DNA from: Henriciella sp.
GTDB lineage: Bacteria; Pseudomonadota; Alphaproteobacteria; Caulobacterales; Hyphomonadaceae
DNA: 64,000 nt
Assembly (NCBI GenBank): GCA_013213785.1
Contig: JABSPZ010000007.1
Location: 1 to 64,000 of the forward strand
Direction: 5' to 3'
Below, in pieces: positions 26,652-36,164 of the stretch (positions are counted from its first letter, which is position 1; each line of letters opens with the position of its first letter). Position numbers and translations under genes: made by a program. Under the pieces are notes generated by a model. That model saw nothing but the letters and a program-made list of their open reading frames with translations, was not told the DNA's origin and did no database searches.

Positions 26652-28412
26652 CTAAGCGCGAGCGCGCCGAACACCCCAACGGACCAATCGAAACACGCCG
26701 TATAAGAAGATCAAACCGATGATCGCAGCGATGACCGGAATGTGTCGATTGTTTTTGTAGAAACGATCGATTGAGTTCTTCATAACCGCTTCAGCTGAGT
26801 TGTAACCCTCTGGCATTTCCAGCACGCCATTCGCGGCTGCATAGGCGTCGTATTCAGCCGTCAGTTCAGCAAGCACATCTGGTAAGCTTGCGCTGAGGTC
26901 CGCTGTCTCACCAGGATCGTTCTTAAGATCGAACAGCTTCCATTGCGCGTCTCCCATAGGCGGCATGGAACGGGTGATCTTGTAGTCGCCTTTGAACAGC
27001 GCGCTGTTCCCTGAAACCTCGATGGCTCGGATATCGCTTGGACCATAGACCGTCTCCACTTCGCCGCGTAAAACCGGAAGGAGAGATCGGCCAGTGATCG
27101 GCTTGGCGCCATCTGGGGCGGCAGGCGCAGTCACCCAGTCCAGGAGAGTTGGGGTGATGTCCGAGACCATAGCGGGTGTATCAATCGTCGCCGGCGAGAT
27201 GTTCGGACCGGCAATAATCAGCGGCGCTCTAATCCCGCCCTCCGTTGCGTAGAATTTGTAGAGCGCGCCTGGCGTGGCAGCCGCGGCCGCCCATTCAGGC
27301 CCGATGAAGCCCCAGCTACCGGGAGCGCCGGCGCGCTCTGGATCAATATTATAGCCATTCATGGACTGCCAGATTTTGAGGCGAACATCCTGATCGCCGC
27401 GATTGTACTCAGGGCCATTATCGGAGGTGATCACAAAGATAGAATTTTCATACTGCCCCTTGGCTTTCAGATAGTCGACGAAGCGACCAATATGATGGTC
27501 CATCGCATCCAACATGGCGGCGTTGACTTCCATCATCGCCGAATAAAGCACGCGATCCTCCTCGCTAAGCTCGCTCCACTTGCGGGCATGCGACGGCATT
27601 TCGGGCTGCGCTACGCCGGGTGCGATTAGCCCTAAGTCTTTCGCCCGCTCGAAGCGAGCTTCACGGAGTGCTCCCCAACCTTCGTCATAGACTCCGTCAT
27701 ATTTCTCAATGAATTCAGCCGGAGCCTGGACCGGGATATGGATGGCTTGAAATGGTAGATAGGCAAAGAATGGCTGGTCCTGATCCGTACCTTCCAGATA
27801 CTCGATCATTTTGTCGACGATGAACTCGGAGGAGTAAAAGTCTTCCGGCAGCGCGGCCTCAACACCATCTTCCCACCAGGGCGCATCCTTATAGTACGGC
27901 ATATAGGATTTATCGTCCCAATTGTCGGCGCCAGATGCCGCCAGAGAAAAAGACCGATCGAAGCCGTGACTGTCGGGCATCTCATCTTTTGTTTCGCCGA
28001 GATGCCATTTGCCGCTCATCAAGGTTCGATATCCCGCCGGGCGTAAACGATCTGCCAAAGTCAGCACGCCTGGCTCAAGCGCCATCGTGTAACCAACCTG
28101 GCCTTTATGTTCAGGCGGAAGCACTTCCGGAATGGTCGAGACACCCGTTAGGTGGTTGTCAAGCCCAGTTAGCAACATAGCGCGCGTAGGTGAGCAGAGC
28201 GGAGACGTTCGATATTGCGTAAACATCGCGCCGCGCGCAGCCAGCGCATCAATGTTCGGGGTCTGCGCCTCGCCGCCATACACGCCGAGATCCATCAAAG
28301 CCGCGTCATCGACGAGAATGATCACGATGTTTGGGGGTTGGACGTCATCTTGTGCCTGCGCGCCCGAAATAGCGAACAAGGTCGATAGGATGGATACAAT
28401 CAGCGTGCGCAC
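26652..28412 (-). CDS. Secreted sulfatase (arylsulfatase type)
   Basis: A 586-residue formylglycine-type sulfatase. After a signal peptide ending SGAQAQ (about 21), it has metal ligands in ILVDDAA (Asp35, Asp36), the modification motif CSPTR (Cys73), SGKWHLGE and VITSDNGPEY. The C-terminus has a hydrophobic helix followed by Arg residues (LIFLYGVFRLVRWGVRRARA), probably a membrane anchor. The GTG at 28412 has GGGAGGG upstream; a longer frame to 28505 lacks a usable start context. The substrate (for example algal sulfate esters) is unknown. Confidence 0.9.
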   Translation of the reverse strand: MRTLIVSILSTLFAISGAQAQDDVQPPNIVIILVDDAALMDLGVYGGEAQTPNIDALAARGAMFTQYRTSPLCSPTRAMLLTGLDNHLTGVSTIPEVLPPEHKGQVGYTMALEPGVLTLADRLRPAGYRTLMSGKWHLGETKDEMPDSHGFDRSFSLAASGADNWDDKSYMPYYKDAPWWEDGVEAALPEDFYSSEFIVDKMIEYLEGTDQDQPFFAYLPFQAIHIPVQAPAEFIEKYDGVYDEGWGALREARFERAKDLGLIAPGVAQPEMPSHARKWSELSEEDRVLYSAMMEVNAAMLDAMDHHIGRFVDYLKAKGQYENSIFVITSDNGPEYNRGDQDVRLKIWQSMNGYNIDPERAGAPGSWGFIGPEWAAAAATPGALYKFYATEGGIRAPLIIAGPNISPATIDTPAMVSDITPTLLDWVTAPAAPDGAKPITGRSLLPVLRGEVETVYGPSDIRAIEVSGNSALFKGDYKITRSMPPMGDAQWKLFDLKNDPGETADLSASLPDVLAELTAEYDAYAAANGVLEMPEGYNSAEAVMKNSIDRFYKNNRHIPVIAAIIGLIFLYGVFRLVRWGVRRARA

Positions 28413-28491
28413 AAAGGCCCTCCCTCTCCGAAATTGGAGAATGGTATCGCCGCATCTGTGCCATCCGATACTGTCAGATATGCATGCGGCT

Positions 28492-28515
28492 TTTCTATCC
28501 TTCAACGGATAGAAA
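28492..28515. repeat. Inverted repeat between sulfatase and gltX
   Basis: TTTCTATCC and GGATAGAAA form a perfect 9-base-pair stem around a 6-base loop. It lies just after the gltX stop and upstream of the sulfatase start. A T run is missing on the gltX side, so a weak terminator or an operator for the sulfatase gene are both possible. Confidence 0.4.
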
Positions 28516-28540
28516 TGGCACGAGAAATGTCAATATCACA

Positions 28541-29878
28541 CTATCCCAAACGCGCGAGAGCGCGGTCGCGTCCCATCAAGACAAGCATGTCGCCGACGCT
28601 TGGGCCCCGCTCCATTCCGGTCAGCGCTTTGCGCAGCGGCATAAACAGGCCTTTGCCTTTTCGTCCGGTCTCAGATTTGAGAGCCGACGTCCAAGCCCCC
28701 CAGGTCTCGGCTGTCATGTCACCTTCAGGGAGCAAACTCGCCGCTTGGCTGATAAAGTCGCGGTCTTCATCTTCAATGATCGGATCGATATCGCCGAACG
28801 CCACCGGGATGAACCGCGCGGCATCTTCTACGGTCTGACAGTTTTCGCGCACCAAGAGCCAGAACGCTTCATTCGCAGCAAGCGGATCAAGCGCTGCGAG
28901 GCGCGGTTCGGCATCTGAGAATGACATGCTGTGCGTGATCGCGGCGTTGAGTGAGGCGAGATCAACTTCATCGAACCGAGCTGGGGCGCGTCCGATTTTT
29001 CCGAAATCGAACTCTTCCGCGAGCTGAGCCAGCGAGTCGCGAATTTCGACATTGTCGCTGGTTCCGAGTTTGGCGAGGTGCGAGCAAATCGCCAAAGGCT
29101 CAATCCCTTGGGACCGAAGCTCGCCCATTCCGAGTGAACCCAGTCGCTTGGATAGGCTTGCCCCGTCCGCGCCGACGAGAAGCGGCGTGTGCGCCATGTC
29201 TGGCGCAGTTCCGCCAAGCGCTTTGAAGATTTCGATCTGAGCGCCTGAATTGGTCACGTGATCCTCGCCGCGTACGACATGCGTGATGCCAGCATCAATG
29301 TCATCCACACAGCTTGGTAGCGTATAGAGGTAGGACCCATCAGCGCGGATCAGGACAGGATCCGAAAGGCTACTGGTTTCGATCGCTTGCTCGCCGCGAA
29401 CAAGGTCATTCCAAACCACGCGCTCGCCGCTGAGCTTGAAGCGCCAATGTGGTTTGCGGCCTTCGGCTTCGTAAGCGGCTTTCTCTTCATCGGTCAGGTT
29501 AAGGCCAGCCCGGTTATAGATTGGCGGTTTTCCGCGGGCGCGCTGCAGCTTGCGTTGCCGGTCAAGCTCATCCGCCGTTTCATAGCAGGCATATAGCAAG
29601 CCCATATCACGCAGCTTGTCAACCGCGGCGTCATACATCTCAAACCGCTCAGACTGTTTGAACGTATCGCCCCAAGTAAGCCCGAGCCAAGTGAGATCAT
29701 CTTTGATGCCTTGCTCGTACTCTGCGGTAGACCGCTCAAGATCGGTGTCGTCGATCCGCAGGATAAACGTCCCCCCCTGCCCAGCGGCAAAGAGCCAATT
29801 GATCAGAGCGGTGCGAACATTCCCAACATGCAAATTACCTGTCGGAGAGGGTGCGAAACGGACGATAGGTTTGGTCAT
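28541..29878 (-). CDS. gltX: Glutamate--tRNA ligase
   Basis: Class I aminoacyl-tRNA synthetase that charges tRNA-Glu (or tRNA-Gln in the indirect route). It has the HIGH-type motif HVGN (17-20) in FAPSPTGNLHVGNVRTALINWLFA and the KMSKS-type motif SLSKR (241-245). Length is 445 residues, at the short end for the family, as in the second gltX of many alphaproteobacteria. The ATG at 29878 is nine bases from an AAGG; another ATG two codons upstream is too close to it. Confidence 0.95.
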   Translation of the reverse strand: MTKPIVRFAPSPTGNLHVGNVRTALINWLFAAGQGGTFILRIDDTDLERSTAEYEQGIKDDLTWLGLTWGDTFKQSERFEMYDAAVDKLRDMGLLYACYETADELDRQRKLQRARGKPPIYNRAGLNLTDEEKAAYEAEGRKPHWRFKLSGERVVWNDLVRGEQAIETSSLSDPVLIRADGSYLYTLPSCVDDIDAGITHVVRGEDHVTNSGAQIEIFKALGGTAPDMAHTPLLVGADGASLSKRLGSLGMGELRSQGIEPLAICSHLAKLGTSDNVEIRDSLAQLAEEFDFGKIGRAPARFDEVDLASLNAAITHSMSFSDAEPRLAALDPLAANEAFWLLVRENCQTVEDAARFIPVAFGDIDPIIEDEDRDFISQAASLLPEGDMTAETWGAWTSALKSETGRKGKGLFMPLRKALTGMERGPSVGDMLVLMGRDRALARLG

Positions 29879-30007
29879 AGCCATGCCTTAGTGAATTTGG
29901 AGCGCTCCTTCCACACGAAAACGCCTCAAATGCCAAGTCATTGCCGCCACAATTGACAGCGAGGGTCGAGTCCGCGCACGACGATTCTAGAGAGAAGTGA
30001 GGAAACA

Positions 30008-30757
30008 ATGATCCGGACTGTATTGTATGCGGCATCTGCCGGAATAGTTTTAACTGCGTGCACCCCATCCGATCCGGAGCCATCACCAGAGGCGCCGACG
30101 CCCGACATCACGGACGAAACTGTTGAAGACGCTGCCTCAGATCCAGTACCGGAACCCGAGGCTGAGCCATCTCCGGAAGATATCCCGACACTTGGTTATC
30201 CAGACGGCTGGGAAATGCAGCTTTATTGGTCGGGCGAATATCCAAATGCATTTTCAGTGACCCAAGAAGGTGTCACGGTCTTGGGCCATGAGACGATCAC
30301 ATATGGCGCAGACGCTTCGATCGCATGCGGGCTACCCCATAAGGCAACTTACAGCCCCTGGAACCGCGATCGTAATGAAAGCGACCGGATCGAATACGTA
30401 TCCATGGTCTTTCCAACGACCTTTACGCTTAAGGAAGATGTCACGCTCGAGGTCTTGGTTGGCGATGGTGAGGAAACACTTTCGCTCACAGCCGACGATC
30501 AAATGGTCTATAAAAGCTATCTCGCCGAAGGCTGGTTCATCGCCGAAAAAGACGGCGTTCAATATGAGATGAATGAGGCCGATCTTCCGCAAAGCACTAT
30601 TTTTGAACAAGGCCCCGAAGATCAAGAATGGGTGCGCATCACTTGCGATAACGCAGACAAAACCCGCGCTTGGGTTCTTTATGAGGACGCGATCGGAACC
30701 CTTGGGGTCGAGCCTTACGAATATACAGGCTTCGCTGAGGCAGCCGACTTGCCTTAA
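30008..30757 (+). CDS. Putative lipoprotein of unknown function
   Basis: A 249-residue lipoprotein with lipobox LTAC (Cys18), a long Pro/Glu-rich acidic linker (about 20-60), and a predicted beta-rich domain with single cysteines in IACGLPHK and RITCDNAD that could pair. I do not recognise the family. The gene is preceded by GAGAAGTGAGG as ribosome site. It is followed by a DUF1499 gene on the same strand after 81 bases. Confidence 0.75.
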   Translation: MIRTVLYAASAGIVLTACTPSDPEPSPEAPTPDITDETVEDAASDPVPEPEAEPSPEDIPTLGYPDGWEMQLYWSGEYPNAFSVTQEGVTVLGHETITYGADASIACGLPHKATYSPWNRDRNESDRIEYVSMVFPTTFTLKEDVTLEVLVGDGEETLSLTADDQMVYKSYLAEGWFIAEKDGVQYEMNEADLPQSTIFEQGPEDQEWVRITCDNADKTRAWVLYEDAIGTLGVEPYEYTGFAEAADLP

Positions 30758-30838
30758 GCGCGCTTATCGCTGCGCAAATGATTTCCTTGTCTCCGTTTAT
30801 AGTCTATCTCGCTTAAATCGGGATAGAGGAGGCACCCA

Positions 30839-31720
30839 ATGAACGATGCGATCGACACCCCAAAAGCTGGCTGGCGGATGAAAGTTGCGATCTTCGCGCT
30901 CGCCGTTTCAATTTTCACTGTGCTTTGGTTCGCCATTGCTGCATTGGGCACCAAATTTGGGCTTTGGCCATGGCAGGTCGGGCTCGGTCAAATGACCATC
31001 GGCATCGGCCCTGGCATCGCAATGGTCGCGTTGGGTCTCGCCATCGTGTCTCAGATCATCGCCCTGATCAAAGCGCCGCGGAAGCAAGCCTTCATTCTGG
31101 CCCTTGCTGCAACCTTGATTGGCGCCTTCTGCATGTTCCGCCTCGCCGGCCTCGGCGCGCAGGCGGGGGCACTTCCGCCGCTCCACGATATCCAAACGAA
31201 TTGGGATGACCCGGTTCAGTTTAGTGAAGCGCTGATGGCGGCGCGCGCCGCGCAAGGCGAGACCAATCCTGTTCTCGATGCCCCAACCGTTCCTGACTAT
31301 GCCGAAGAGCGTTGGCCAGGCACTGCGGGCCGCCTTGTCTCAGAAATCCAGGAAGAAGCCGAAGCCAAAGAGGCGAGCAAAGGGACCGTCTATCCGAAAA
31401 TGGAAACGCTCTATTTCAGCCAATCCCCGCAAGAGGTTGCCGCCGTCGCCGAGCGCATCATGGACAAGAAGGGCTGGGACATTCTCGAGCCTGAAACAAT
31501 TGAGGGCGACGAAGTGCAAATTGAAGCGACCGCCACTTCTGGTTGGTTCGGGTTCAAAGATGATATCGCCGTGCGCTTACGCGCGGTTGGCGGCGCCACA
31601 GCAGTCGATATTCGCTCGACAAGCCGTGTTGGCCTCTCCGATCTTGGGGCCAATTCAACACGTGTCTATGGCTTGATGGTTGAGCTAGAGGATCGCGGCA
31701 ACGGACGGCGCGCGCCTTAA
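30839..31720 (+). CDS. DUF1499-family membrane protein
   Basis: A 293-residue protein. Three or four N-terminal hydrophobic helices are followed by a soluble DUF1499 domain (PPLHDIQTNWDDPVQF, YFSQSPQEVAAVAERIMDKKGWDI, ATSGWFGFKDDIAVRLRAVGGATAVDIRSTSRVGLSDLG). Function is unknown. A GAGGAGG site is located just before the ATG. The stop overlaps the stop of the convergent MBL gene by four bases. Confidence 0.87.
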   Translation: MNDAIDTPKAGWRMKVAIFALAVSIFTVLWFAIAALGTKFGLWPWQVGLGQMTIGIGPGIAMVALGLAIVSQIIALIKAPRKQAFILALAATLIGAFCMFRLAGLGAQAGALPPLHDIQTNWDDPVQFSEALMAARAAQGETNPVLDAPTVPDYAEERWPGTAGRLVSEIQEEAEAKEASKGTVYPKMETLYFSQSPQEVAAVAERIMDKKGWDILEPETIEGDEVQIEATATSGWFGFKDDIAVRLRAVGGATAVDIRSTSRVGLSDLGANSTRVYGLMVELEDRGNGRRAP

Positions 31721-32628
31721 GCGTCGACTTTCGTCAGACGAAACTCGCTTTGAATAACAGGGCGCGCATCGCTTGCGGTAACGCGCCCTTCTTCGATCAG
31801 CTTGAACATATGGCCGAGCAAGCTCATGCACGCAGCTGGGATCAGCCGTTCCTCAAGTCCCACATACATGCTTTTGACCATGTCTGGGATTGAGGTCTCG
31901 CCCGCTTTTAGATGCGCAATCACGCCATCTTCGCGGTCTTGTCTGTGCTGGCGATAAGCTTGGATAAACTCTTTCACGAACGCTTTGCCTTCGATGGGAG
32001 ACCCATGCGTTGGCCACAAAATATCGAACTCTCGGTTTTCAATCTTATCGAGGCTTTCGAAATAGTCGGCCATATTGCCATCTGGTGGCGCAACGATTGT
32101 CGTTGACCAGCCCATAATATGGTCGCCGGACAAGCACGCATTCTCTTCTTTCAGACCGAAACAGATATGGTTGGTCGTATGGCCAGGTGTCTCTATGGTC
32201 TCAAGCGTCCAACCAGGCCCTTCAAATAGATCACCATCGGTTGTGCACTCATCCGGGGTAAAACCTGGATCGTCTTCACTACCCAGCTCACCTTTCGCAG
32301 TGGGCTCACCGCAGCCCTTGGCATAGACTTTACAACCTGCCCAATCTGCCAGCGGCTTTGCGAGCGGGGAATGGTCAGAATGCCCGTGCGTGACGAGGAC
32401 ATATTTGACGGTTTCGCCTTCCAGCGCGGCTTTCAAAGCATCGAAATGCTCTTTTGTGTTCGGGCCCGGATCAATCACGGCGACCTCACCCTGTCCAACG
32501 ATGTAAACACCGGTTCCAACATAGGTGAATGGGCCTGGATTGTTGGCAATCACACGACGCAAAAGCGGAGAGACTTGTTCCACTTTTCCGTATTCAAATT
32601 CGATTTCACGCACAAAAGGTATAGCCAT
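31717..32628 (-). CDS. MBL-fold metallo-hydrolase
   Basis: A 303-residue metallo-beta-lactamase-fold hydrolase. It has the zinc motif THGHSDHSPLA and later ETPGHTTNHICF, CLSGDHIMGWSTT and WPTHGSPIEG, followed by a C-terminal winged-helix region. It resembles the LACTB2/RNase-like group but the substrate is unassigned. The ATG at 32628 matches the family start; an upstream frame of 21 codons is not used. Confidence 0.88.
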   Translation of the reverse strand: MAIPFVREIEFEYGKVEQVSPLLRRVIANNPGPFTYVGTGVYIVGQGEVAVIDPGPNTKEHFDALKAALEGETVKYVLVTHGHSDHSPLAKPLADWAGCKVYAKGCGEPTAKGELGSEDDPGFTPDECTTDGDLFEGPGWTLETIETPGHTTNHICFGLKEENACLSGDHIMGWSTTIVAPPDGNMADYFESLDKIENREFDILWPTHGSPIEGKAFVKEFIQAYRQHRQDREDGVIAHLKAGETSIPDMVKSMYVGLEERLIPAACMSLLGHMFKLIEEGRVTASDARPVIQSEFRLTKVDA

Positions 32629-32703
32629 GGGAGTAACGCTGTCTTGAGTCTTCTTCTTATATCGTCGTGGGCACACCTGCCCTGATTTCACAAGTCCGGC
32701 AAA

Positions 32704-33639
32704 CTACTTACGTTTCGGCGCGAACGCTGCGACAAAGGCTTTCGCCATACGACGGGTCGATTTCAACTTGTGCCCAAGCTTCAACGCAACCGGCGGTCCC
32801 ATATCCGTTTTATTCGCGTCGACAATGTAGATTCGACCAGACGCATTATCGCGTAGCACGTCGACGCCGCCCCATTCCAGACCGATCTCTTCAGCAAATC
32901 GTGAGATCACGCGAATTTCATCTTCAGAATAGCAATTTGCCGGCGTATCGAGCAGGACTTCCGCATTTTCATTGAGGAAGCGACGATCAATCGGACGACG
33001 CTTGCGAAACACAACAGCAGGTTCGCCGCCGCAGATACAGCAGCGCAAATCTTCGATCAGGCCGCCAGGGATCTCATTGTCAACCAAAACTTGATAGGTT
33101 TTGTCTTCAATAGGCTGCTCGAGAGGTCCTTCGAGGATCCGGCCATCATGACAGGCATTCTTTTCAGACTTTTCGACCATCGTGCCGGTAAACGTTCGCG
33201 GATCGACCGCCAAACTATACCCGGCAGCGCGTTCAAATGCGGCGGCGACGTTCGACTTCGAGATGTCTTTACAGTCAAAATTGACCAATTTCGCGCCGGG
33301 CTTCGTCGGCGGCGGCGTGTGGTCTGTTTCCGTCGAGTCGTCGAATTGGAAGACAATATCGGCAACACTCGTGTCTGAAATCAGCTTCGCGCCTGACGCA
33401 TGCATGACCGGCCAGATATGATACCAAGGACGCGGTTTTTCGGGATAGAATGCAATCGTCGGGCGTTTATGCCCGGTGATGCGTCGCCAAGACCGCCAGG
33501 ACTGCGCCAACGTGTAGAATGTCAGCCATGTGAAGATGTCGTTCGCCAGCTCGCGCGTCGCGGGCACCCGGTGCCCGGTCTTTTTGACGAGCCAAGCGCC
33601 ATCTTCATATTTAAAGTCTGCCAACCAGTTTCGTGACAT
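32704..33639 (-). CDS. ATP-grasp-like protein of unknown function
   Basis: A 311-residue soluble protein. The C-terminal third looks like the metal/ATP site of an ATP-grasp enzyme (LEWGGVDVLRDNASGRIYIVDANKTDMGPP: acidic, then DANKTDMGPP). The middle has a cysteine group RCCICGGEP that is unusual for ATP-grasp proteins. The N-terminal half is Trp-rich (FTWLTFYTLAQSWRSWRRI). I do not recognise a named family; a ligase acting on an amino or peptide substrate is a guess. It has no obvious operon partner. Confidence 0.6.
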   Translation of the reverse strand: MSRNWLADFKYEDGAWLVKKTGHRVPATRELANDIFTWLTFYTLAQSWRSWRRITGHKRPTIAFYPEKPRPWYHIWPVMHASGAKLISDTSVADIVFQFDDSTETDHTPPPTKPGAKLVNFDCKDISKSNVAAAFERAAGYSLAVDPRTFTGTMVEKSEKNACHDGRILEGPLEQPIEDKTYQVLVDNEIPGGLIEDLRCCICGGEPAVVFRKRRPIDRRFLNENAEVLLDTPANCYSEDEIRVISRFAEEIGLEWGGVDVLRDNASGRIYIVDANKTDMGPPVALKLGHKLKSTRRMAKAFVAAFAPKRK

Positions 33640-33758
33640 ACTTTACTCCTCAGCCGTTAACTCGGCAGTTTTGTGGTGGATCGCATGCTTAACAAAAGCT
33701 AGCAAGCTCTTTCCGGCACCGAAAGTGAATAAGTGCTCACAATCGAATAACGTCTGCG

Positions 33759-34169
33759 TTACAAGAGTGGCTTGAGCGCGGAGAGATCATAGCCTGCACC
33801 TGCAGCAGCCGCTACGATTTCCTCAGACATGCCTTGTCCTGCATGGGTCATTGCCCAGGCTGTGATGGAACGCGTTCCGGTGCGACAATACGCGAGCACA
33901 GGTGCCGGCGCTTCTGCCAGAGCCGAATTATACCGCTCAAGAATGTCCGGTGTCGGAGCGCCTGAAAACGGAATCGCGACGAACGCTAATCCCAGAGATT
34001 CTGCTTTGGCTCGAATAGCGCCCATGCGCGGTTGATCAATGCCACCTTCACCATCGGGACGGTTGGCGATCAGCGTTTTATAGCCCGCGTCGGCGATCGT
34101 TTGAACGTCAGCCTTACTGATTTGAGAAGCGACTGCAAAACCGTCTGTGACTTTGCGAATTTCGACCAT
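33759..34169 (-). CDS. TIGR01244/DUF442-type DSP phosphatase-like protein
   Basis: A 136-residue protein with the Cx5R phosphatase loop YCRTGTRS and the family pattern FAVASQISKADVQTIADAGYKTLIANRPDGE. Members are called beta-lactamase-hydrolase-like or 'sulfur transferase' proteins and are often next to sulfide or persulfide genes; none is seen here. The ATG at 34169 matches the family N-terminus, and a 32-codon upstream extension is rejected. Confidence 0.85.
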   Translation of the reverse strand: MVEIRKVTDGFAVASQISKADVQTIADAGYKTLIANRPDGEGGIDQPRMGAIRAKAESLGLAFVAIPFSGAPTPDILERYNSALAEAPAPVLAYCRTGTRSITAWAMTHAGQGMSEEIVAAAAGAGYDLSALKPLL

Positions 34170-34297
34170 TCGGTAACTCCGGTGTAGATGGGCGTTGACT
34201 TTGCGTCTTGGGGCGTGAACGTAAGAAGAGTTGAAGGGGCTGCCAAGCCCCGAGCGTTGATTCAATTACACATGCCTCTTTAGGAGCTTGAGACCCA

Positions 34298-35269
34298 GTG
34301 TCAGCCTTGCAGCGTACACTTTCACGAATCCCATGGGCATATACGGCGCGACGCCTGCTCATCGCGATTCCCACTCTTCTTCTCATCATCACAGTTGCGT
34401 TTTTTATGATGCGGATGGCCCCGGGTGGTCCGTTTGATGGCGAGCGCAAGCTCAATGCCGCGACTGAAGCCGCTTTGAACGCCAAGTTCGGCCTCGATAA
34501 GCCGCTTTGGCAACAATACCTCGATTATCTCTGGGGTGTTGCCCAGCTGGATTTCGGACCGAGCATGAAAACGCTCGGCAAGAGCGTGAACGATTTGATC
34601 GCGGATGGATTGCCGATCAGCCTTGCGATTGGCTTCTTGTCGATCTCTCTTGCGATTGTGGTCGGTACGGCGATGGGCATTTTTGCCGGCCTGCGACAAA
34701 ACACGGCGGGAGACTACTCCGTCATGGGCTTCGCAATGGCTGGGATTTCCATCCCGACCTTTGTTACTGGCCCGGTCCTTATCCTGATCTTTGCCCTCAC
34801 GTTTGGGATTTTCGCGGTCGGCGGATTGGGCACCTATCCTAATATTGGCATGAGTTTCCACAATATGACCCTGCCAGTGATTACATTGGCCCTGCCGCAA
34901 ATCGCGATCATCTCTCGACTTATGCGCGCAAGTGTCATTGAGACTATGCGCTCCGGCCATATTCGAACTGCCCGCGCGAAGGGGCTGAGCGAGCGTGAAG
35001 TCGTGATGAAGCATGCCCTTCCATCCGCGATTCTGCCGCTGGTATCTTACGTTGGCCCAGCTATGGCGCGGGTTATGACCGGCTCGCTGGTCATCGAACG
35101 TATTTTCGGCCTGCCGGGCATGGGGTCGTACTTTGTCGATGGCGCCATCAACCGAGACTATACGCTGGTGATGGGCGCGCTGATTATCTACGCGACGCTG
35201 ATCGTTCTGTTCAATTTGATCGCCGATATCCTCTACGCCCTGCTCGATCCAAAGGTGAAGTATGACTGA
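34298..35269 (+). CDS. Peptide ABC transporter permease OppB/DppB type
   Basis: A 323-residue inner-membrane permease. It shows the OppB start (YTARRLLIAIPTLLLIITVAFFMMRMAPGGPFD) and the EAA loop (HIRTARAKGLSEREVVMKHALPSAILPLV). GTG is the start, with AGGAGC 11 bases upstream. The gene overlaps oppC by eight bases. No binding protein or ATPase gene is adjacent; an OppA gene occurs 25 kb away at 61.6 kb. Confidence 0.92.
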   Translation: MSALQRTLSRIPWAYTARRLLIAIPTLLLIITVAFFMMRMAPGGPFDGERKLNAATEAALNAKFGLDKPLWQQYLDYLWGVAQLDFGPSMKTLGKSVNDLIADGLPISLAIGFLSISLAIVVGTAMGIFAGLRQNTAGDYSVMGFAMAGISIPTFVTGPVLILIFALTFGIFAVGGLGTYPNIGMSFHNMTLPVITLALPQIAIISRLMRASVIETMRSGHIRTARAKGLSEREVVMKHALPSAILPLVSYVGPAMARVMTGSLVIERIFGLPGMGSYFVDGAINRDYTLVMGALIIYATLIVLFNLIADILYALLDPKVKYD

Positions 35270-36164
35270 TTCATTGGATCTGACAGGACGCAAGGAAGCG
35301 GTCGAAACTGCCATCCAAGGTGGACGCTCGCTCTGGGACGATGCCAAAGCGCGCCTATTCCGCAACAAAGCTGCCGTGGTCTCCATGTGGGTGCTGGGCA
35401 TGATGGTGTTTATCGCCGTCATCGGTCCCTTCCTGTGGGTGCACGATTACCGGACCATCTCGGCGAATGTCGAACTCGCGCCGACTTTTGAGAACCTCCA
35501 CTTGCTCGGTACAGACACACAAGGCCGCGATAGTCTCGCGCGCTTGATGATCGGCCTCAGAATTTCGCTCGCCGTCGGCATGGTCGCGACCATCGTATCC
35601 CTGATTATTGGCGTCACCTGGGGCGCTGTTGCAGGATTTGTTGGCGGACGGGTCGATAATATCATGATGCGGTTTGTGGACGTGCTGTACGCGATGCCGT
35701 TCATTTTCTTCGTGATCTTGCTGCTGACCGTTTTCGGTCGGAATATCATTCTGATCTTTGCGGCGATCGGCGCGGTGGAATGGCTGACCATGAGCCGGAT
35801 CGTTCGCGGTCAGACCCTGGCGATCAAGAATATGGAGTATATTGAAGCGGCGCGCGCCACAGGCGTTCCCTTCTTTACGATCATTCGCCGCCACATCTTG
35901 CCGAACGTGGTGGGTCCTGTCGCAGTCTATGTCACGCTGACCATTCCGGTTGTGATCTTGGCGGAGAGCTTCCTGTCCTTCCTCGGCCTCGGCGTGAACG
36001 AGCCACTCACATCGCTTGGCGTGCTGATCTCTGACGGCGCGAAAGAGATGCAGGACAAGCCATGGATGCTGCTCGCGCCTGCGCTGACCATGATGATCAC
36101 GCTGCTCTGCCTGAACTTTATCGGTGACGGCCTGCGCGACGCGCTCGATCCGAAAGAGCGCTAG
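35262..36164 (+). CDS. Peptide ABC transporter permease OppC/DppC type
   Basis: A 300-residue permease partner of OppB. It has the OppC N-terminal helix followed by HLLGTDTQGRDSLARLMIGLRISL, and the EAA loop YIEAARATGVPFFTIIRRHILPNVVGPV. It ends against a convergent pseudouridine synthase gene with a four-base overlap, so ATPase genes do not follow. Confidence 0.93.
   Translation: MTDSLDLTGRKEAVETAIQGGRSLWDDAKARLFRNKAAVVSMWVLGMMVFIAVIGPFLWVHDYRTISANVELAPTFENLHLLGTDTQGRDSLARLMIGLRISLAVGMVATIVSLIIGVTWGAVAGFVGGRVDNIMMRFVDVLYAMPFIFFVILLLTVFGRNIILIFAAIGAVEWLTMSRIVRGQTLAIKNMEYIEAARATGVPFFTIIRRHILPNVVGPVAVYVTLTIPVVILAESFLSFLGLGVNEPLTSLGVLISDGAKEMQDKPWMLLAPALTMMITLLCLNFIGDGLRDALDPKER

Noticed and set aside
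34322-35422. A 366-codon open frame on the minus strand opposite oppB
   Set aside because: It is the antisense shadow of oppB: its translation is rich in Arg, His, Asp and Gln with no family features, while the plus strand carries clear permease motifs.
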